Shown here one piece after another: positions 1 to 8,613 of a stretch of DNA of 59,196 nucleotides. This stretch comes from Bacillota bacterium (lineage in GTDB: Bacteria; Bacillota; Clostridia; Acetivibrionales; DUMC01). The position numbers were made by a program, and so were the translations under genes. The DNA is taken from assembly GCA_013314855.1 (NCBI GenBank), contig JABUEW010000005.1:1-59196 (forward strand), given 5' to 3'. How positions within the stretch are numbered: the stretch's first letter is position 1; each line of letters starts with the position of its first letter. Below the pieces are notes generated by a model. The model had not been told where the DNA came from, ran no database searches, and saw only the letters and a list, made by a program, of their open reading frames with translations.

Positions 1-60
1 ATTATAATTACTCTACATTATAATTACTCTACATTATAATTACTCTACATTATAATTACA
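1..60. repeat. 16-bp tandem repeat, 3.75 copies
   Basis: The unit ATTATAATTACTCTAC is repeated three times without change and followed by a 12-base partial copy. It runs off the left edge of the window, so the full array may be longer. There are no spacers, so it is not a CRISPR. It lies beyond the 3' end of the nuclease remnant and may be simple slippage DNA. Confidence 0.95.
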
Positions 61-326
61 TTAAAAATGGTTTTTGTCAATATAGGGTAGGGTGCAAAAG
101 GGCACATTTTTCTTTTCATGAAGAAAATGCACCCCATTGGGATATACAGAAAAATACAAATTTTCAAATACTCGGTTTTTACAACACATTGCTTCTTATG
201 ATGGCTTATACCCATCAGGAGGGTTTCTTTGAAACCTTCTCCTTCAAAATCTTTGTAGTATTTCTTGTCTTTTATTTGTTTTATTGCCTCATCAGCCAAC
301 CTCTCCAGTTTTTCCTCACCGACCAT
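45..326 (-). pseudogene. C-terminal remnant of a PD-(D/E)XK nuclease of the AAA-ATPase-linked type (DUF1703-like)
   Basis: Only the tail of a protein is visible: residues reading ADEAIKQIKDKKYYKDF, then LLMGIS, then a KTEY end. This resembles the closing strand-helix of PD-(D/E)XK domains attached to AAA-ATPase-like proteins (PDDEXK_9). The ATPase part and the nuclease catalytic core are missing. The frame continues past the expected end into a hairpin repeat (90-134), so the last ~35 residues are probably not native. No convincing ribosome-binding site precedes the first Met. Family assignment is by recall of the pattern. Confidence 0.5.
90..134. repeat. Hairpin repeat, copy A
   Basis: GGGTGC at 90-95 pairs with GCACCC at 129-134, and inside it CATTTTTCTT pairs with AAGAAAATG. 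A related hairpin with the same GGTG...AAAAGGGGCACATTTTC start lies at 10844-10889. A half-copy (AAATGGTTTTTGT then GGGCGCATTTT) lies at about 59032. It is a dispersed short palindromic element of unknown origin. Confidence 0.7.
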
Positions 327-466
327 AGTTGGGTATTTTTATATTGTAGTTTATGAACCCTGTATTTTCCCCCCTAGTGTTATATACCCTAATTAACTCA
401 CCAGGATGTCATCTTTTCTTCAGCTTTTCTGGTAATATATTCCTCATGCCCTACAGTAATTTTACG

Positions 467-1744
467 CTAACCCACAATAACCCCTACCCCATCCGGTATT
501 ATAACTATACTCGCATTCTTACCTACCATATCTTCGGCCATTTTAACAGCTTCTTCCAGTGAAAAGGCGTGGAGCATTTTCATATCATGTATAAGCCCAG
601 GATCACATTTATCCGTAACCATAATTACATTAGCCTTCATAAGGACTCTTGCCAAAATCTGGGCTTCCCACTGGTCGGCCATTGTCTTATCCTGTGGAAT
701 GCATGAAATTCTCCGGGCTACCTCATCTACAGTAGCTGCATCTGCAAACCAGCGGTAAAAAGCCTCACCTCCATGCCCATCTCTGCACTCCGCAACCATT
801 ATAATCACCCCTCCATCGTTTACACAAGCTTCTGCAGCAGTCATACCCTTCACTGCCTGGTAAATATTCTGATCAAGGGGGTACCCTCCATTAGATGTAA
901 CCACTATATCAGCTTTAACTGAGCATACTTTCGCTATTCTTTCTACATATTTACAGCCACATTCATGAGCTTTTTCCGGGTGTCCTGCAAATGCTCTGGT
1001 AATTTTCTTCTCACTATCCAGTACTACATTCAATATAAATTTTAGGTTTGCCTTGCGGGCTGCAAAAAGCATATCAGTATGTATGGGATTATTTTGAAGG
1101 TTTCCTGTCCTTGCATTTCTGTTTGCAATAAACCTGGAACAATGGTTGGCAAGTACTGTTTTTTCTGATGCAATTCCCGGCAGAATACTTTTTCTTCCCC
1201 CCGAAAACCCGGCAAAGAAGTGAGGCTCAATAAAGCCTTCAGATACCACAAGGTCAGCCCAATCTATCAGTGAATTAAGCCATAACTCGCCACCCGAAGG
1301 CAGTATGCCCTTGAACACCATACTACTGCTGTTCCTGGAATCGTGGTTAATAATATCCTCTTTTTCGGCCAGTTCGGCACCAAATTTTGCAATTATTTCT
1401 TCACGGGTTGTCAACCTGTGGAAACCGGTTGCTATTAAAATCTTTACATCAACATCCGGGTTTAGCCTCCTGATTTCCTCCAGTATTAGCGGCATTGTAA
1501 TCTTGCTGGGGACAGGTCTGGTGTGGTCACTTGTAATTACAAGCACTTTTTTTGCATCTCTGGCTTTTAAGCTTAATCTCTCGGAATGAATCGGGCTTTG
1601 CAGCGCTTCCAGTATAATATCCTCCTGTGTTGCTGAAATTTCGGCGGTTCTTGCGCGCAATATTCCCTTAATCCTGCCGGATTCCATTACCAATTCCATG
1701 TATCCCGTGGAATATGGAATTTTTATTCTTACTATATCTTCCAT
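467..1744 (-). CDS. larA: LarA-like nickel-pincer 2-hydroxyacid racemase/epimerase
   Basis: LarA (DUF2088) family. Members racemise lactate or related 2-hydroxyacids with a nickel-pincer nucleotide cofactor. The motifs are in order: SDHTRPVP near residue 75, ATGFHRLTTREE near 105, EPHFFAGFSGGRKS near 175-190 (with the Lys that carries the cofactor in LarA), and LDQNIYQAVKG near 290. The length is normal for the family. The ATG at 1744 is preferred over an upstream GTG (1759) because GGGAG sits 8 bases before it. It begins 1 base after the FAD oxidase stop, so the two are co-transcribed and probably coupled. Cofactor genes larB, larC and larE are not in the window. The substrate may be lactate or another 2-hydroxyacid. 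Confidence 0.85.
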   Translation of the reverse strand: MEDIVRIKIPYSTGYMELVMESGRIKGILRARTAEISATQEDIILEALQSPIHSERLSLKARDAKKVLVITSDHTRPVPSKITMPLILEEIRRLNPDVDVKILIATGFHRLTTREEIIAKFGAELAEKEDIINHDSRNSSSMVFKGILPSGGELWLNSLIDWADLVVSEGFIEPHFFAGFSGGRKSILPGIASEKTVLANHCSRFIANRNARTGNLQNNPIHTDMLFAARKANLKFILNVVLDSEKKITRAFAGHPEKAHECGCKYVERIAKVCSVKADIVVTSNGGYPLDQNIYQAVKGMTAAEACVNDGGVIIMVAECRDGHGGEAFYRWFADAATVDEVARRISCIPQDKTMADQWEAQILARVLMKANVIMVTDKCDPGLIHDMKMLHAFSLEEAVKMAEDMVGKNASIVIIPDGVGVIVG

Positions 1745-1745
1745 T

Positions 1746-3194
1746 TTAATCACTCCCACATACTTTCCCAGGGTTTAAAATCCCTTTTGGATCAAAAACC
1801 CTCTTTATTCCCCGCATAAGGCCAATCACTGTTTCTCCGACCGATTCTTTCAAATATGGGATTTTTGCATGCCCTATTCCATGCTCCCCCGAAACTTGCC
1901 CTTCAAGCTCCAGTGCTTTATCATACATCGCTTTCATAACCTTACCGCATTTTTCTTTCCATACATCGTCGGACAAATCATCCCTGCAAACATACACATG
2001 AATGTTGCCGTCTCCTGCATGGCCAAAACTCCTTATCCTTATCCCGTACTCTCTTTCCAGGCTATTCACGTATTTGACATATTCGGCAATTCTATTCCTC
2101 GGGACAACAACATCGCATTCATCCATCTCGGTTGTTGAACTCTTTATGGCTTCAAGGAATGCTTCCCTGATACCCCAAATAGATTTCTGGCGTTCTTCGG
2201 TGTTTGATAAAAAAACATCAACTGCCCCGGCTTCAAGACAAATGGTTGCAACATCTTCGCATATCTTTTCGATTTCTTCCTCCGAGCTCCCGTCAAGAGT
2301 AAGCAGAAGATATGCATCCGATGATTTATCGGGGAACTTCTTATCAAGAAATTTTTCCGCTGCCTCAATTACTTCCCTTTGCATAAATTCAATTGCCGTA
2401 GGAATGGTTTTTGATTTGATTATCTTCGGTACCGTATCAATACACGAATCGAAATTTTCAAACGGCACAAGCAGGCTCATTACTACTTTGGGCGCAGGTA
2501 TCAGCTTTAACATTATTTCCGTTGCAATACCAAGCGTACCTTCCGAACCTACCATAATATCTATCAGGCTGTACCCGGAACTATTTTTTGCAACTTTTCC
2601 ACCGAGCTTGATTACCTCTCCGTTTGAAAGAACAACAGTCATAGCCATAACATAATCCCTTGTAACTCCATATTTTATGGCTCTCATGCCGCCCGCATTA
2701 GTCATAACATTCCCGCCGATAGTGGCACCTTTCTCTCCCGGGTCAGGAGGGTACATTAGACCTTTCTCAGCTACTTCCTTTATAAGGTCCATTAGCAGCA
2801 ATCCCGGCTGGACTGTTATTATAAGATTTTCACCATCAAAATCCAGCACCTTATTCATCCTGGCAAGAGATAAGAGTATCCCTCCGTGAATGGCAACCGC
2901 GCCCCCGCATAACCCTGTACCTGCTCCCCTTGGTGTTACGGGTATATTGTTGTCATAAGCATATTTCATAATAGCGGATACTTCCTCGGTGCTTATCGCT
3001 TCTACTGCCACTTCAGGCAAAAACTTGCCATATACGGGCATTTCGTCATGCGCATAATCATCATTAATCTCGTCTCTGCCATAAACTCTCTCAGGTGAGC
3101 ATATTCTCTTTAAATTCGCTATATCTTCACCTGTTATCTTTTTAAAACTTGCTTTGTTATTTCTTACTGTCTTGTCTTGCATTTTATCCTGCAT
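1746..3194 (-). CDS. glcD: FAD-linked 2-hydroxyacid oxidase, GlcD/D-lactate dehydrogenase family
   Basis: Oxidises a 2-hydroxyacid such as D-lactate or glycolate to the 2-oxoacid with FAD; the electron acceptor is not shown. The N-terminal FAD_binding_4 domain has PRGAGTGLCGGAV near residue 90 and a PPDPGEKGATIGGNV segment. The C-terminal FAD-oxidase cap has GHAGDGNIHVYV and SGEHGIGHAK. About 480 residues, the usual length. The start is taken as ATG 3194 with GGAG 9 bases upstream; TTG 3197 is the alternative. First gene of a two-gene operon with the LarA homologue, which would interconvert enantiomers so that one stereospecific oxidase suffices. A GntR-type operator lies in its promoter region (3279-3293). 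Confidence 0.88.
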   Translation of the reverse strand: MQDKMQDKTVRNNKASFKKITGEDIANLKRICSPERVYGRDEINDDYAHDEMPVYGKFLPEVAVEAISTEEVSAIMKYAYDNNIPVTPRGAGTGLCGGAVAIHGGILLSLARMNKVLDFDGENLIITVQPGLLLMDLIKEVAEKGLMYPPDPGEKGATIGGNVMTNAGGMRAIKYGVTRDYVMAMTVVLSNGEVIKLGGKVAKNSSGYSLIDIMVGSEGTLGIATEIMLKLIPAPKVVMSLLVPFENFDSCIDTVPKIIKSKTIPTAIEFMQREVIEAAEKFLDKKFPDKSSDAYLLLTLDGSSEEEIEKICEDVATICLEAGAVDVFLSNTEERQKSIWGIREAFLEAIKSSTTEMDECDVVVPRNRIAEYVKYVNSLEREYGIRIRSFGHAGDGNIHVYVCRDDLSDDVWKEKCGKVMKAMYDKALELEGQVSGEHGIGHAKIPYLKESVGETVIGLMRGIKRVFDPKGILNPGKVCGSD

Positions 3195-3278
3195 CAATAA
3201 TATCTCCTTTCTTTATTTTTTTATTTTTGTCTATTATTGTTTATTTTTGCGATACATTGATCTGACCTTTTGTGGTAT

Positions 3279-3293
3279 AGTGGCCTGACCACT
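3279..3293. promoter_or_regulatory. Probable GntR/FadR-family operator of the glcD-larA operon
   Basis: AGTGGCCTGACCACT has dyad symmetry (AGTGG...CCACT). The 14-mer GTGGCCTGACCACT recurs exactly in front of the divergent-side regulator gene at 4245-4258. FadR/LldR-type regulators bind TGGT...ACCA palindromes, which this resembles. On the minus strand it would fall between a TTTACT and a TATACC box, consistent with repression. Confidence 0.75.
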
Positions 3294-3365
3294 AAAAAGT
3301 AAAATCAGCGCTACAAATCACAAATCTCCATCCTCCTTTGCCCTGGTTGTCTTTTGTTCTGGTTG

Positions 3366-4163
3366 TCAGGTTGCTTCTTTTACAAAATCCAGGTGCTTAT
3401 TTGTAATTTCCGCAGCAAGTTCAGGGTTGCCATCCCTTATGGCTTCGTATATCTTCTTGTGCTGATAATAAAGGACCTTTGCATTGCTGCTGTCTTTTAA
3501 TATCTTTGCCCTATTGAATTTTACGGAACTTTCCAGTATATAAGCAATAAATTCGGCAGCCTTTATCAAAACCATATTGCCTGTGAGGGAGAATATTGTC
3601 TTGTGAAACTGTATGTCAGCCTCAGCTCCCATATTAATATCATTTCCCTCGAGGGCCTTGCGCATGTTCTCAAGATGTATTTCCAGCAGTCTGACATCAG
3701 TGCTCGGACATTTATCCGCCTCTTGCATTTTAAAATCCTTTTCTATTTTGGATTGTTCATTTGCAGCACGCGCTTTTTTCACATTTTCAAGCTGCGTTTC
3801 TAAAGCCTGTCTTCTTGCGGCAAGCTTTACTGCCTCTATCTCCAGCATTTTCCTGAAATCCAGCAGATCGGTTTCCATATTTTCATTTTGAACAAAAAGA
3901 GGCGCTATTGTATTAACAAAGGGAGCTATATTCATATCCGTAATAAATGAACCTTCGCCCTGGCGCACTTCAATAAGCCCGATTATCTCCATGGCGCTGA
4001 AAGCTTCCCTTATTGATGCCCTGCTCACATTGAACATTTCCGCAAGAGTTCTCTCCGGGGGAAGGCGGTCTCCAACTTTAAGCTTGCCTTCCTTGATCAT
4101 TAGGACAAGCTGCTCGATTATCGACTGGTATATTCTCTTTATGCTTATAGGGCTAACTTCCAT
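3366..4163 (-). CDS. GntR-family (FadR/FCD subgroup) transcriptional regulator of 2-hydroxyacid use
   Basis: An N-terminal winged helix-turn-helix (GDRLPPERTLAEMFNVSRAS, then IREAFSAMEIIGLIEVRQGEG) is followed by an all-helical FCD ligand domain with the usual metal/ligand His positions (IQFHKTIF near 195, YYQHKKIY near 235, NKHLDFVKEA at the end). The ATG at 4163 has GGGGG 5-6 bases upstream and is preferred to a longer N-terminal extension. The FCD domain holds a ~35-residue charged insert around residues 120-155 (EQSKIEKDFKMQEADKCPS). A copy of the shared operator lies ~80 bases upstream, so autoregulation together with control of glcD-larA is likely. LldR-type lactate sensing is an inference. 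Confidence 0.85.
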   Translation of the reverse strand: MEVSPISIKRIYQSIIEQLVLMIKEGKLKVGDRLPPERTLAEMFNVSRASIREAFSAMEIIGLIEVRQGEGSFITDMNIAPFVNTIAPLFVQNENMETDLLDFRKMLEIEAVKLAARRQALETQLENVKKARAANEQSKIEKDFKMQEADKCPSTDVRLLEIHLENMRKALEGNDINMGAEADIQFHKTIFSLTGNMVLIKAAEFIAYILESSVKFNRAKILKDSSNAKVLYYQHKKIYEAIRDGNPELAAEITNKHLDFVKEAT

Positions 4164-4243
4164 ATTTTCCCCCTTTTTTCTGTTTTTACGTGCTGCTGTT
4201 AACAGTTTTCTTTTTAGGTCATAAAGCATTAACTTATTTGTCC

Positions 4244-4258
4244 GGTGGCCTGACCACT
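4244..4258. promoter_or_regulatory. Second copy of the GntR operator, upstream of the regulator gene
   Basis: GGTGGCCTGACCACT shares an exact 14-mer with the site at 3279-3293. On the minus strand it lies just downstream of overlapping TATAAT-like boxes, where a bound repressor would block initiation. Confidence 0.75.
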
Positions 4259-4451
4259 TTATTATATATTATATTCGACATAGATTTGAAAAATCCTTTT
4301 TATCTTAAGAAATTTTTTGGTTTTCTATCTAACTTAGCATAACAATATTAATTTGTTAAAGCAATTGACAAATAATTATGCAACAAATATAATTAAATCA
4401 GTTAACAAATACATAAAGTAAATAAATATTTTTAAATAGAAGCGCAAAAAT

Positions 4452-4674
4452 TTGTTGAGGTACATAAAAGAAGAAGTGGAGATATTAGAAACATTACCAA
4501 GAAACATGCCGAAACTAAAAGCTGTACTCGTTGATTTCGATGGTACAATATCCACATTAAGGTATGGATGGGAAAACGTTATGGGACCTTTAAGGCGGAA
4601 AGCCGTATGCAGAAAGTGAAAGGTTGGAAATGAGAGATGCAATGTTTATAGAAGAGTCAGGGAGTGAAGTTAAT
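4452..4674 (+). pseudogene. Broken HAD-family phosphatase, N-terminal remnant
   Basis: The + strand reads LLRYIKEEVEILETLPRN, then MPKLKAVLVDFDGTISTLR, then YGWENVMGPL: a complete HAD motif I (DFDGT) with the usual lead-in. The frame then shifts and stops at 4617-4619. A second frame continues with GGKPYAESERLEMRDAMFIEES, which fits the next part of the same protein, and runs directly into the start of the following gene. Motifs II-IV are gone. The gene is therefore frameshifted and internally deleted. Intact relatives are often neighbours of sugar-phosphate genes (general recollection, not checked). Confidence 0.6.
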
Positions 4675-5649
4675 ATGAAGTGGCAGAAAACGGATTTTGA
4701 TTTTGGCGGTATAAAAACATACTCAGTCAAAGGAAGAAGGAACCTGGTTACTATAGAAAATATGGCTAAGCCGGGGATAGACCAGGTGCCTGAATGGGGA
4801 AATGAAGATTTCGATGAACTTGTATCCCGTATAGCCCATGCAAGAAAAAACGGACGTCCTGTTATTTTATTTATGGGTGCCCATGTAATTAAAAATGGAT
4901 TATCACGTTACTTAATCGATTTAACAAGAAGAGGATTGCTGACCCACATTGCAAGCAACGGGGCAGGCAGTATTCATGACTTTGAACTGGCATACAATGG
5001 GGGTACCTCTGAAGACGTCCCTACCGCCATTGAAGACGGTTCCTTCGGGATGTGGGAGGAAACAGGAAGGTGGATGAACGAAGCTTTGCAGGAAGGGTAC
5101 AAATATGGTATGGGTTACGGTGAAAGCCTGGCACAATATGTTGATAAATACCCTGAAAAGTTCCCTTACAAAGATGACTGTGTTTTTTATCAAGCTTTTA
5201 AAAATGGTGTTTATGCTACATATCATGTGGCAATTGGAACAGATATTATACATCAGCATCCTATAGTGGATTTTGCTGCAATAGGCGCAACCAGCGGAAA
5301 GGATTTTAAATATTTTTGTAAGTCTGTATCAATGCTTGACGGCGGGGTGTTTTTAAACTTTGGGTCAGGGGTTATCGGGCCTGAAGTTTTTCTTAAAGCC
5401 CTTTCCATATCAAGAAATTTAGGTTTTCCTACATTTAATATTACTACCGGAAATTTTGATATTCTCGACCTTGGAGATTACCGTTCAAAACTGGGTTATG
5501 ACCACCCACACTATTACTATAGGCCAAGGAAAAATATTGTAAATAGGCCTACAAGCAAAGGAGGAAAAGGTTGGCATTTTTGCGGAGACCACAAGGTAAC
5601 AATTCCTAATCTTTATAATAAGCTTATAAAGATATTGCCACAGGCTTAA
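4675..5649 (+). CDS. Deoxyhypusine synthase-like family protein of unknown substrate
   Basis: About 324 residues of Rossmann-like fold matching the deoxyhypusine synthase family: RPVILFMGAHVIKNGLSRYL near 60-80, HIASNGAGSIHDFELAYNG near 95-115, DGGVFLNFGSGVIGPEVFLK near 220-245, and GDHKVTIPNLY near the end. Bacteria lack the eIF5A target, and bacterial relatives act on polyamines or unknown substrates. The canonical catalytic Lys context (WGK) is not evident; the nearest candidate is TSKGGKGWHF. The ATG at 4675 has GGAG ~10 bases upstream; in-frame TTG 4624 would add residues that belong to the HAD remnant. The setting beside aminotransferases and a dehydrogenase suggests small-molecule sugar or amine metabolism. 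Confidence 0.7.
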   Translation: MKWQKTDFDFGGIKTYSVKGRRNLVTIENMAKPGIDQVPEWGNEDFDELVSRIAHARKNGRPVILFMGAHVIKNGLSRYLIDLTRRGLLTHIASNGAGSIHDFELAYNGGTSEDVPTAIEDGSFGMWEETGRWMNEALQEGYKYGMGYGESLAQYVDKYPEKFPYKDDCVFYQAFKNGVYATYHVAIGTDIIHQHPIVDFAAIGATSGKDFKYFCKSVSMLDGGVFLNFGSGVIGPEVFLKALSISRNLGFPTFNITTGNFDILDLGDYRSKLGYDHPHYYYRPRKNIVNRPTSKGGKGWHFCGDHKVTIPNLYNKLIKILPQA

Positions 5650-5674
5650 AAGCAGCTATCATATTTACTATTTT

Positions 5675-5871
5675 CTATAATACTTATAATAGGCAATTAC
5701 TGTGAAATTTTCTCCTGTATACTCATCTTCGTATCTGAAGTTTACTCCTTCAAGGCTCATTAGTTCATCAATCACTAGATTTTCAAGGGAATGTCTAAAG
5801 ACAGTCTTATTGTTACATAATATAGCAACTTCATTATTGTCTATAATGTTTATAATTCCATCCTTGTTAAA
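5675..5871 (-). pseudogene. Orphan 65-codon C-terminal coding fragment
   Basis: The minus strand is open without a start codon and ends at 5675. It reads FNKDGIINIIDNNEVAILC, then KTVFRHSLENLVIDELMS, then GVNFRYEDEYTGENFTVIAYY. The composition and periodicity look like a genuine protein tail, but I do not recognise the family. The frame is closed on the upstream side by a TAG inside the hairpin repeat at 5872-5899, as if the hairpin replaced the 5' part of the gene. Confidence 0.4.
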
Positions 5872-5899
5872 CTACCCCTGCAGTAAATTGCAGGGGTAG
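5872..5899. terminator. Hairpin between convergent genes, likely bidirectional terminator
   Basis: CTACCCCTGCA (5872-5882) pairs perfectly with TGCAGGGGTAG (5889-5899) across a 6-base loop. It lies between the DHS-like gene (+) and the DegT gene (-). There is no strong T-run on either side. It belongs to a hairpin group with related palindromes at 15513 and 39705. Confidence 0.6.
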
Positions 5900-5938
5900 C
5901 TATTAAATACTCTTATCTCTTAAGCCGTACCTTAATTG

Positions 5939-7270
5939 TTAACGGTGCCTGAAGAAGTGCCATCCTCCCAATCTGGGTGGATTACCCGGGTCATCCTTAA
6001 GTAATTCCTTGTAATTCTCTGAAGCTTTCCTGAATGCCTTTGCATACTGTTCTATTATTTCAGGCCTGTAGTGTTTAAACCAGGGTATAGAATAAACCAT
6101 GGAACCTATTTTCTCGCTTATAGGCAAGCTCTTGTCAAACTCCCTGACATCCCTCTCTGAATTAGCTATCCTTGTAGGTTTGCCATGCCCATATACGTCG
6201 CAGGTATTAAACAAGGCATGCGTATGCAATGCAGCATTGCATCCCGGATAACAGTCACTGACGCCTTCAGCCCTTACAGCTTCTGTAAACCTGGTTACTG
6301 AAAGGCCTTCCAGCTCTTCTGGCCTGTATAAGCCATGAGGTGCATACCAACCTGCCATATTGCTGTTGGAATCCTTCGGTGTACGGTGAGGCTTTATTCC
6401 CGGCACCCCTTCTAAAAGGTCCCAGAAATAATTCATTGCTTTACGGATCTCTTCGCAGCGCCGGTCATAATATTTAAGTTGTACACGGCCAACAGCAGAG
6501 CTCATTTGATGCATACGGTATTTATATCCGCCTAATGGTAATCCTGCGTAAGGCTTCAAATACTCTGTTTCAATTTCATTTGCATTAAACCTTTCATAAT
6601 GTCCGAAAGCTATTGCTCTTTCATAAATTTCCCTGTCATTTGTTACAAGCATACCTGCTTCGCCCACTGCAAAGGATTTCCCACTCATAAGGGACATTGC
6701 TCCAACATCACCTATTGTTCCAAGCTTGCGGCCTTTATAAAGCCCGCCCTGGGCATGGGAAACGTCCTCAATAACTTTAATATTATGACGGCGTGCAATC
6801 TCCATAATAGGATCCATATCTGCAGGATGGCCTAAATAGTGTACTACAATTATAGCCTTTGTCCTGTCGGTAATTCTATGCTCAATATCCTTTGGATCCA
6901 GGCAAAGAGTATCAGGATCTATTTCTGCAAACACGGGTGTACCACCAAGAGAATATACCTGCGCCACAGAACCCCAATAAGTTACACTCTGGCATATAAC
7001 TTCATCTCCAACTCCAACCTTGCAGGCATACATAGCAGTCTGTATTGCTGCAGTCCCGCTGCTGAAGCCAAGAGCGTATTTCGTTCCCTGCCACTCTGCG
7101 AATTCCTTCTCAAACTGCCTTGTAACATCCGTACCCGACATAGCTCCTCTATGGAGAACTTCCAATACTGCGTCTTCATCTTCTTTCGTAACTATAGGCC
7201 ACTTAAAAATATCACCGGGATCACTCTGTACTGCTTTTGGCCCACCAAACAATGCAAGTTTCTCCGCCAT
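5939..7270 (-). CDS. DegT/DnrJ/EryC1/StrS family PLP-dependent aminotransferase
   Basis: Fold type I sugar aminotransferase family. FSSGTAAIQTAMYA (near 75) binds the cofactor phosphate, EDVSHAQGG (near 170) carries the PLP-ring Asp and His, and SLMSGKSFAVGEAGML (near 195) carries the Schiff-base Lys. 443 residues, slightly long for the family. The start is ATG 7270 with a GGGGGG ribosome site. Members aminate keto-sugars or cyclitols or, in some cases, dehydrate sugars. It is transcribed away from the AraC gene upstream and shares the locus with a second DegT protein (9575-10825) and a Gfo/Idh dehydrogenase. Such pairs make an amino group from a sugar alcohol in two steps; the substrate is unknown. 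Confidence 0.85.
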   Translation of the reverse strand: MAEKLALFGGPKAVQSDPGDIFKWPIVTKEDEDAVLEVLHRGAMSGTDVTRQFEKEFAEWQGTKYALGFSSGTAAIQTAMYACKVGVGDEVICQSVTYWGSVAQVYSLGGTPVFAEIDPDTLCLDPKDIEHRITDRTKAIIVVHYLGHPADMDPIMEIARRHNIKVIEDVSHAQGGLYKGRKLGTIGDVGAMSLMSGKSFAVGEAGMLVTNDREIYERAIAFGHYERFNANEIETEYLKPYAGLPLGGYKYRMHQMSSAVGRVQLKYYDRRCEEIRKAMNYFWDLLEGVPGIKPHRTPKDSNSNMAGWYAPHGLYRPEELEGLSVTRFTEAVRAEGVSDCYPGCNAALHTHALFNTCDVYGHGKPTRIANSERDVREFDKSLPISEKIGSMVYSIPWFKHYRPEIIEQYAKAFRKASENYKELLKDDPGNPPRLGGWHFFRHR

Positions 7271-7408
7271 TTATAATAACCCCCCTAATCTTTTATAAGA
7301 GTATTAATTATACTTCTGTATTTATACTTCTGGTTGTATTATAGAATATTGCCGATATGTTATCTTTGCAGATTCCACTTATTAATTGACATATTTTACG
7401 AAGCATTC

Positions 7409-8365
7409 TCAAGTATTGTGGCGGCGGTATATCATTGGTGATATCCCGGTCTTCTGTCTAAATAACCTGTTAAAATGATTAACATTATTGAAACCGGCTT
7501 CGTAACAAATATCCAGCACTCTTTTATCAGTGCTTCTTAGAAGTTCCATTGCCTTTGATATTCTTAAATCATTCAAATATTCAGTAAATGTTTTTGTAGT
7601 TATGCTTTTAAATAAATAGCTAAAATATGATTGAGATAGCATAAACCTTCTGGCAACCTCTTCAACACTCAAATCCTCTGCATAGTGTTGGTCAATATAT
7701 TTAATTGCTCCAAATATGGAGTCCCTGTGTCTTTCAAAAGCAGAATGGGATTCTGAATTTTGAAGTTCCCTGGTAAACTCCCGGCCCACCATAACAAGCA
7801 GTTTTAGCAGTAAAGATTTTATTACCAGCAGGTATCCGGACTTTCTCTCATTATACTCCATTAAAACTTCATTTAAAATGTTTTCGACTTCAACCTGGAT
7901 TTTACCTACCAGGTTAAGGCGGGGCTTTACCCTGCTTTCCCCCACAAGAAAAGGCTCAATATATGCAAAGTCAAAAAAAGATTCTACATTCTCAATGCTC
8001 CCGAAATTTTGGTTTATAAACTCGGGTATAAACTCAAATTCGAATATTTGTATAGTTGACCCCTCTCCTGTATTAATTTTATGGGGTATATAGGGAGGTA
8101 TTACAAATATGTCTCCTTTAATAATTTTAAATTCCTGTTTATTAATGTAATGCCCTCCCTTTCCATGGCAAACATAATTGATTTGCATAAACTCATGCCT
8201 GTGCAATTGACCCGCAGTATTCGGCTGTACAGTATATTTACGCACAAAAATAGGCAATCCCCCGTGGTTGTTATCTGACATTTTCAGCAGTAGTATATCT
8301 CTATACTCTTCCTTATCAAGATATTCCAGATATTCCAAAGTTGAAGAAGTTGAAATCTTTTCCAT
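7409..8365 (-). CDS. AraC-family regulator with N-terminal cupin domain
   Basis: The N-terminal cupin (HRHEFMQINYVCHGKG, then GDIFVIPPYIPHKI, residues 55-105) should bind a sugar-like ligand. The C-terminal two-helix AraC DNA-binding domain occupies residues ~220-318 (LSVEEVARRFMLSQSYFSYL, then DICYEAGFNNVNHFNRLFRQ). 318 residues, typical. GGGAGAG precedes the ATG. It sits between a DegT gene on the same strand and the divergent Gfo/Idh-DegT pair, so it probably controls the divergent unit and perhaps both. The 248-base gap to 8614 is A/T-rich and should hold its targets, but I see no clear palindrome. Confidence 0.88.
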   Translation of the reverse strand: MEKISTSSTLEYLEYLDKEEYRDILLLKMSDNNHGGLPIFVRKYTVQPNTAGQLHRHEFMQINYVCHGKGGHYINKQEFKIIKGDIFVIPPYIPHKINTGEGSTIQIFEFEFIPEFINQNFGSIENVESFFDFAYIEPFLVGESRVKPRLNLVGKIQVEVENILNEVLMEYNERKSGYLLVIKSLLLKLLVMVGREFTRELQNSESHSAFERHRDSIFGAIKYIDQHYAEDLSVEEVARRFMLSQSYFSYLFKSITTKTFTEYLNDLRISKAMELLRSTDKRVLDICYEAGFNNVNHFNRLFRQKTGISPMIYRRHNT

Positions 8366-8613
8366 AACACTCTCCCGACAACCGGTAGTTTAACATGGCG
8401 CTTTTAATTTAAATTTTAATATACATTATAATAGAAATAACTGATTTTGTGAAGCAGTTAGCTTATTGTTGATTTATTAGCAAATTCTTTATTAAAAATG
8501 TTAATGAAAAAATCAAAAAAGTTTAGAAATTTATTATAGTAACTCTTATAATTAAATTGTACAATAGGTGGGCAGAGGATAAAAAATTATAAAATTAAAA
8601 GGACGGTGGTTTT

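Noticed and set aside
1-60. Possible CRISPR-like array
   Set aside because: The 16-bp units abut without spacers; it is a simple tandem repeat.
4376-4642. 88-codon minus-strand ORF upstream of the DHS-like gene
   Set aside because: It overlaps the plus-strand HAD remnant, whose DFDGT motif is clearly the real coding signal.
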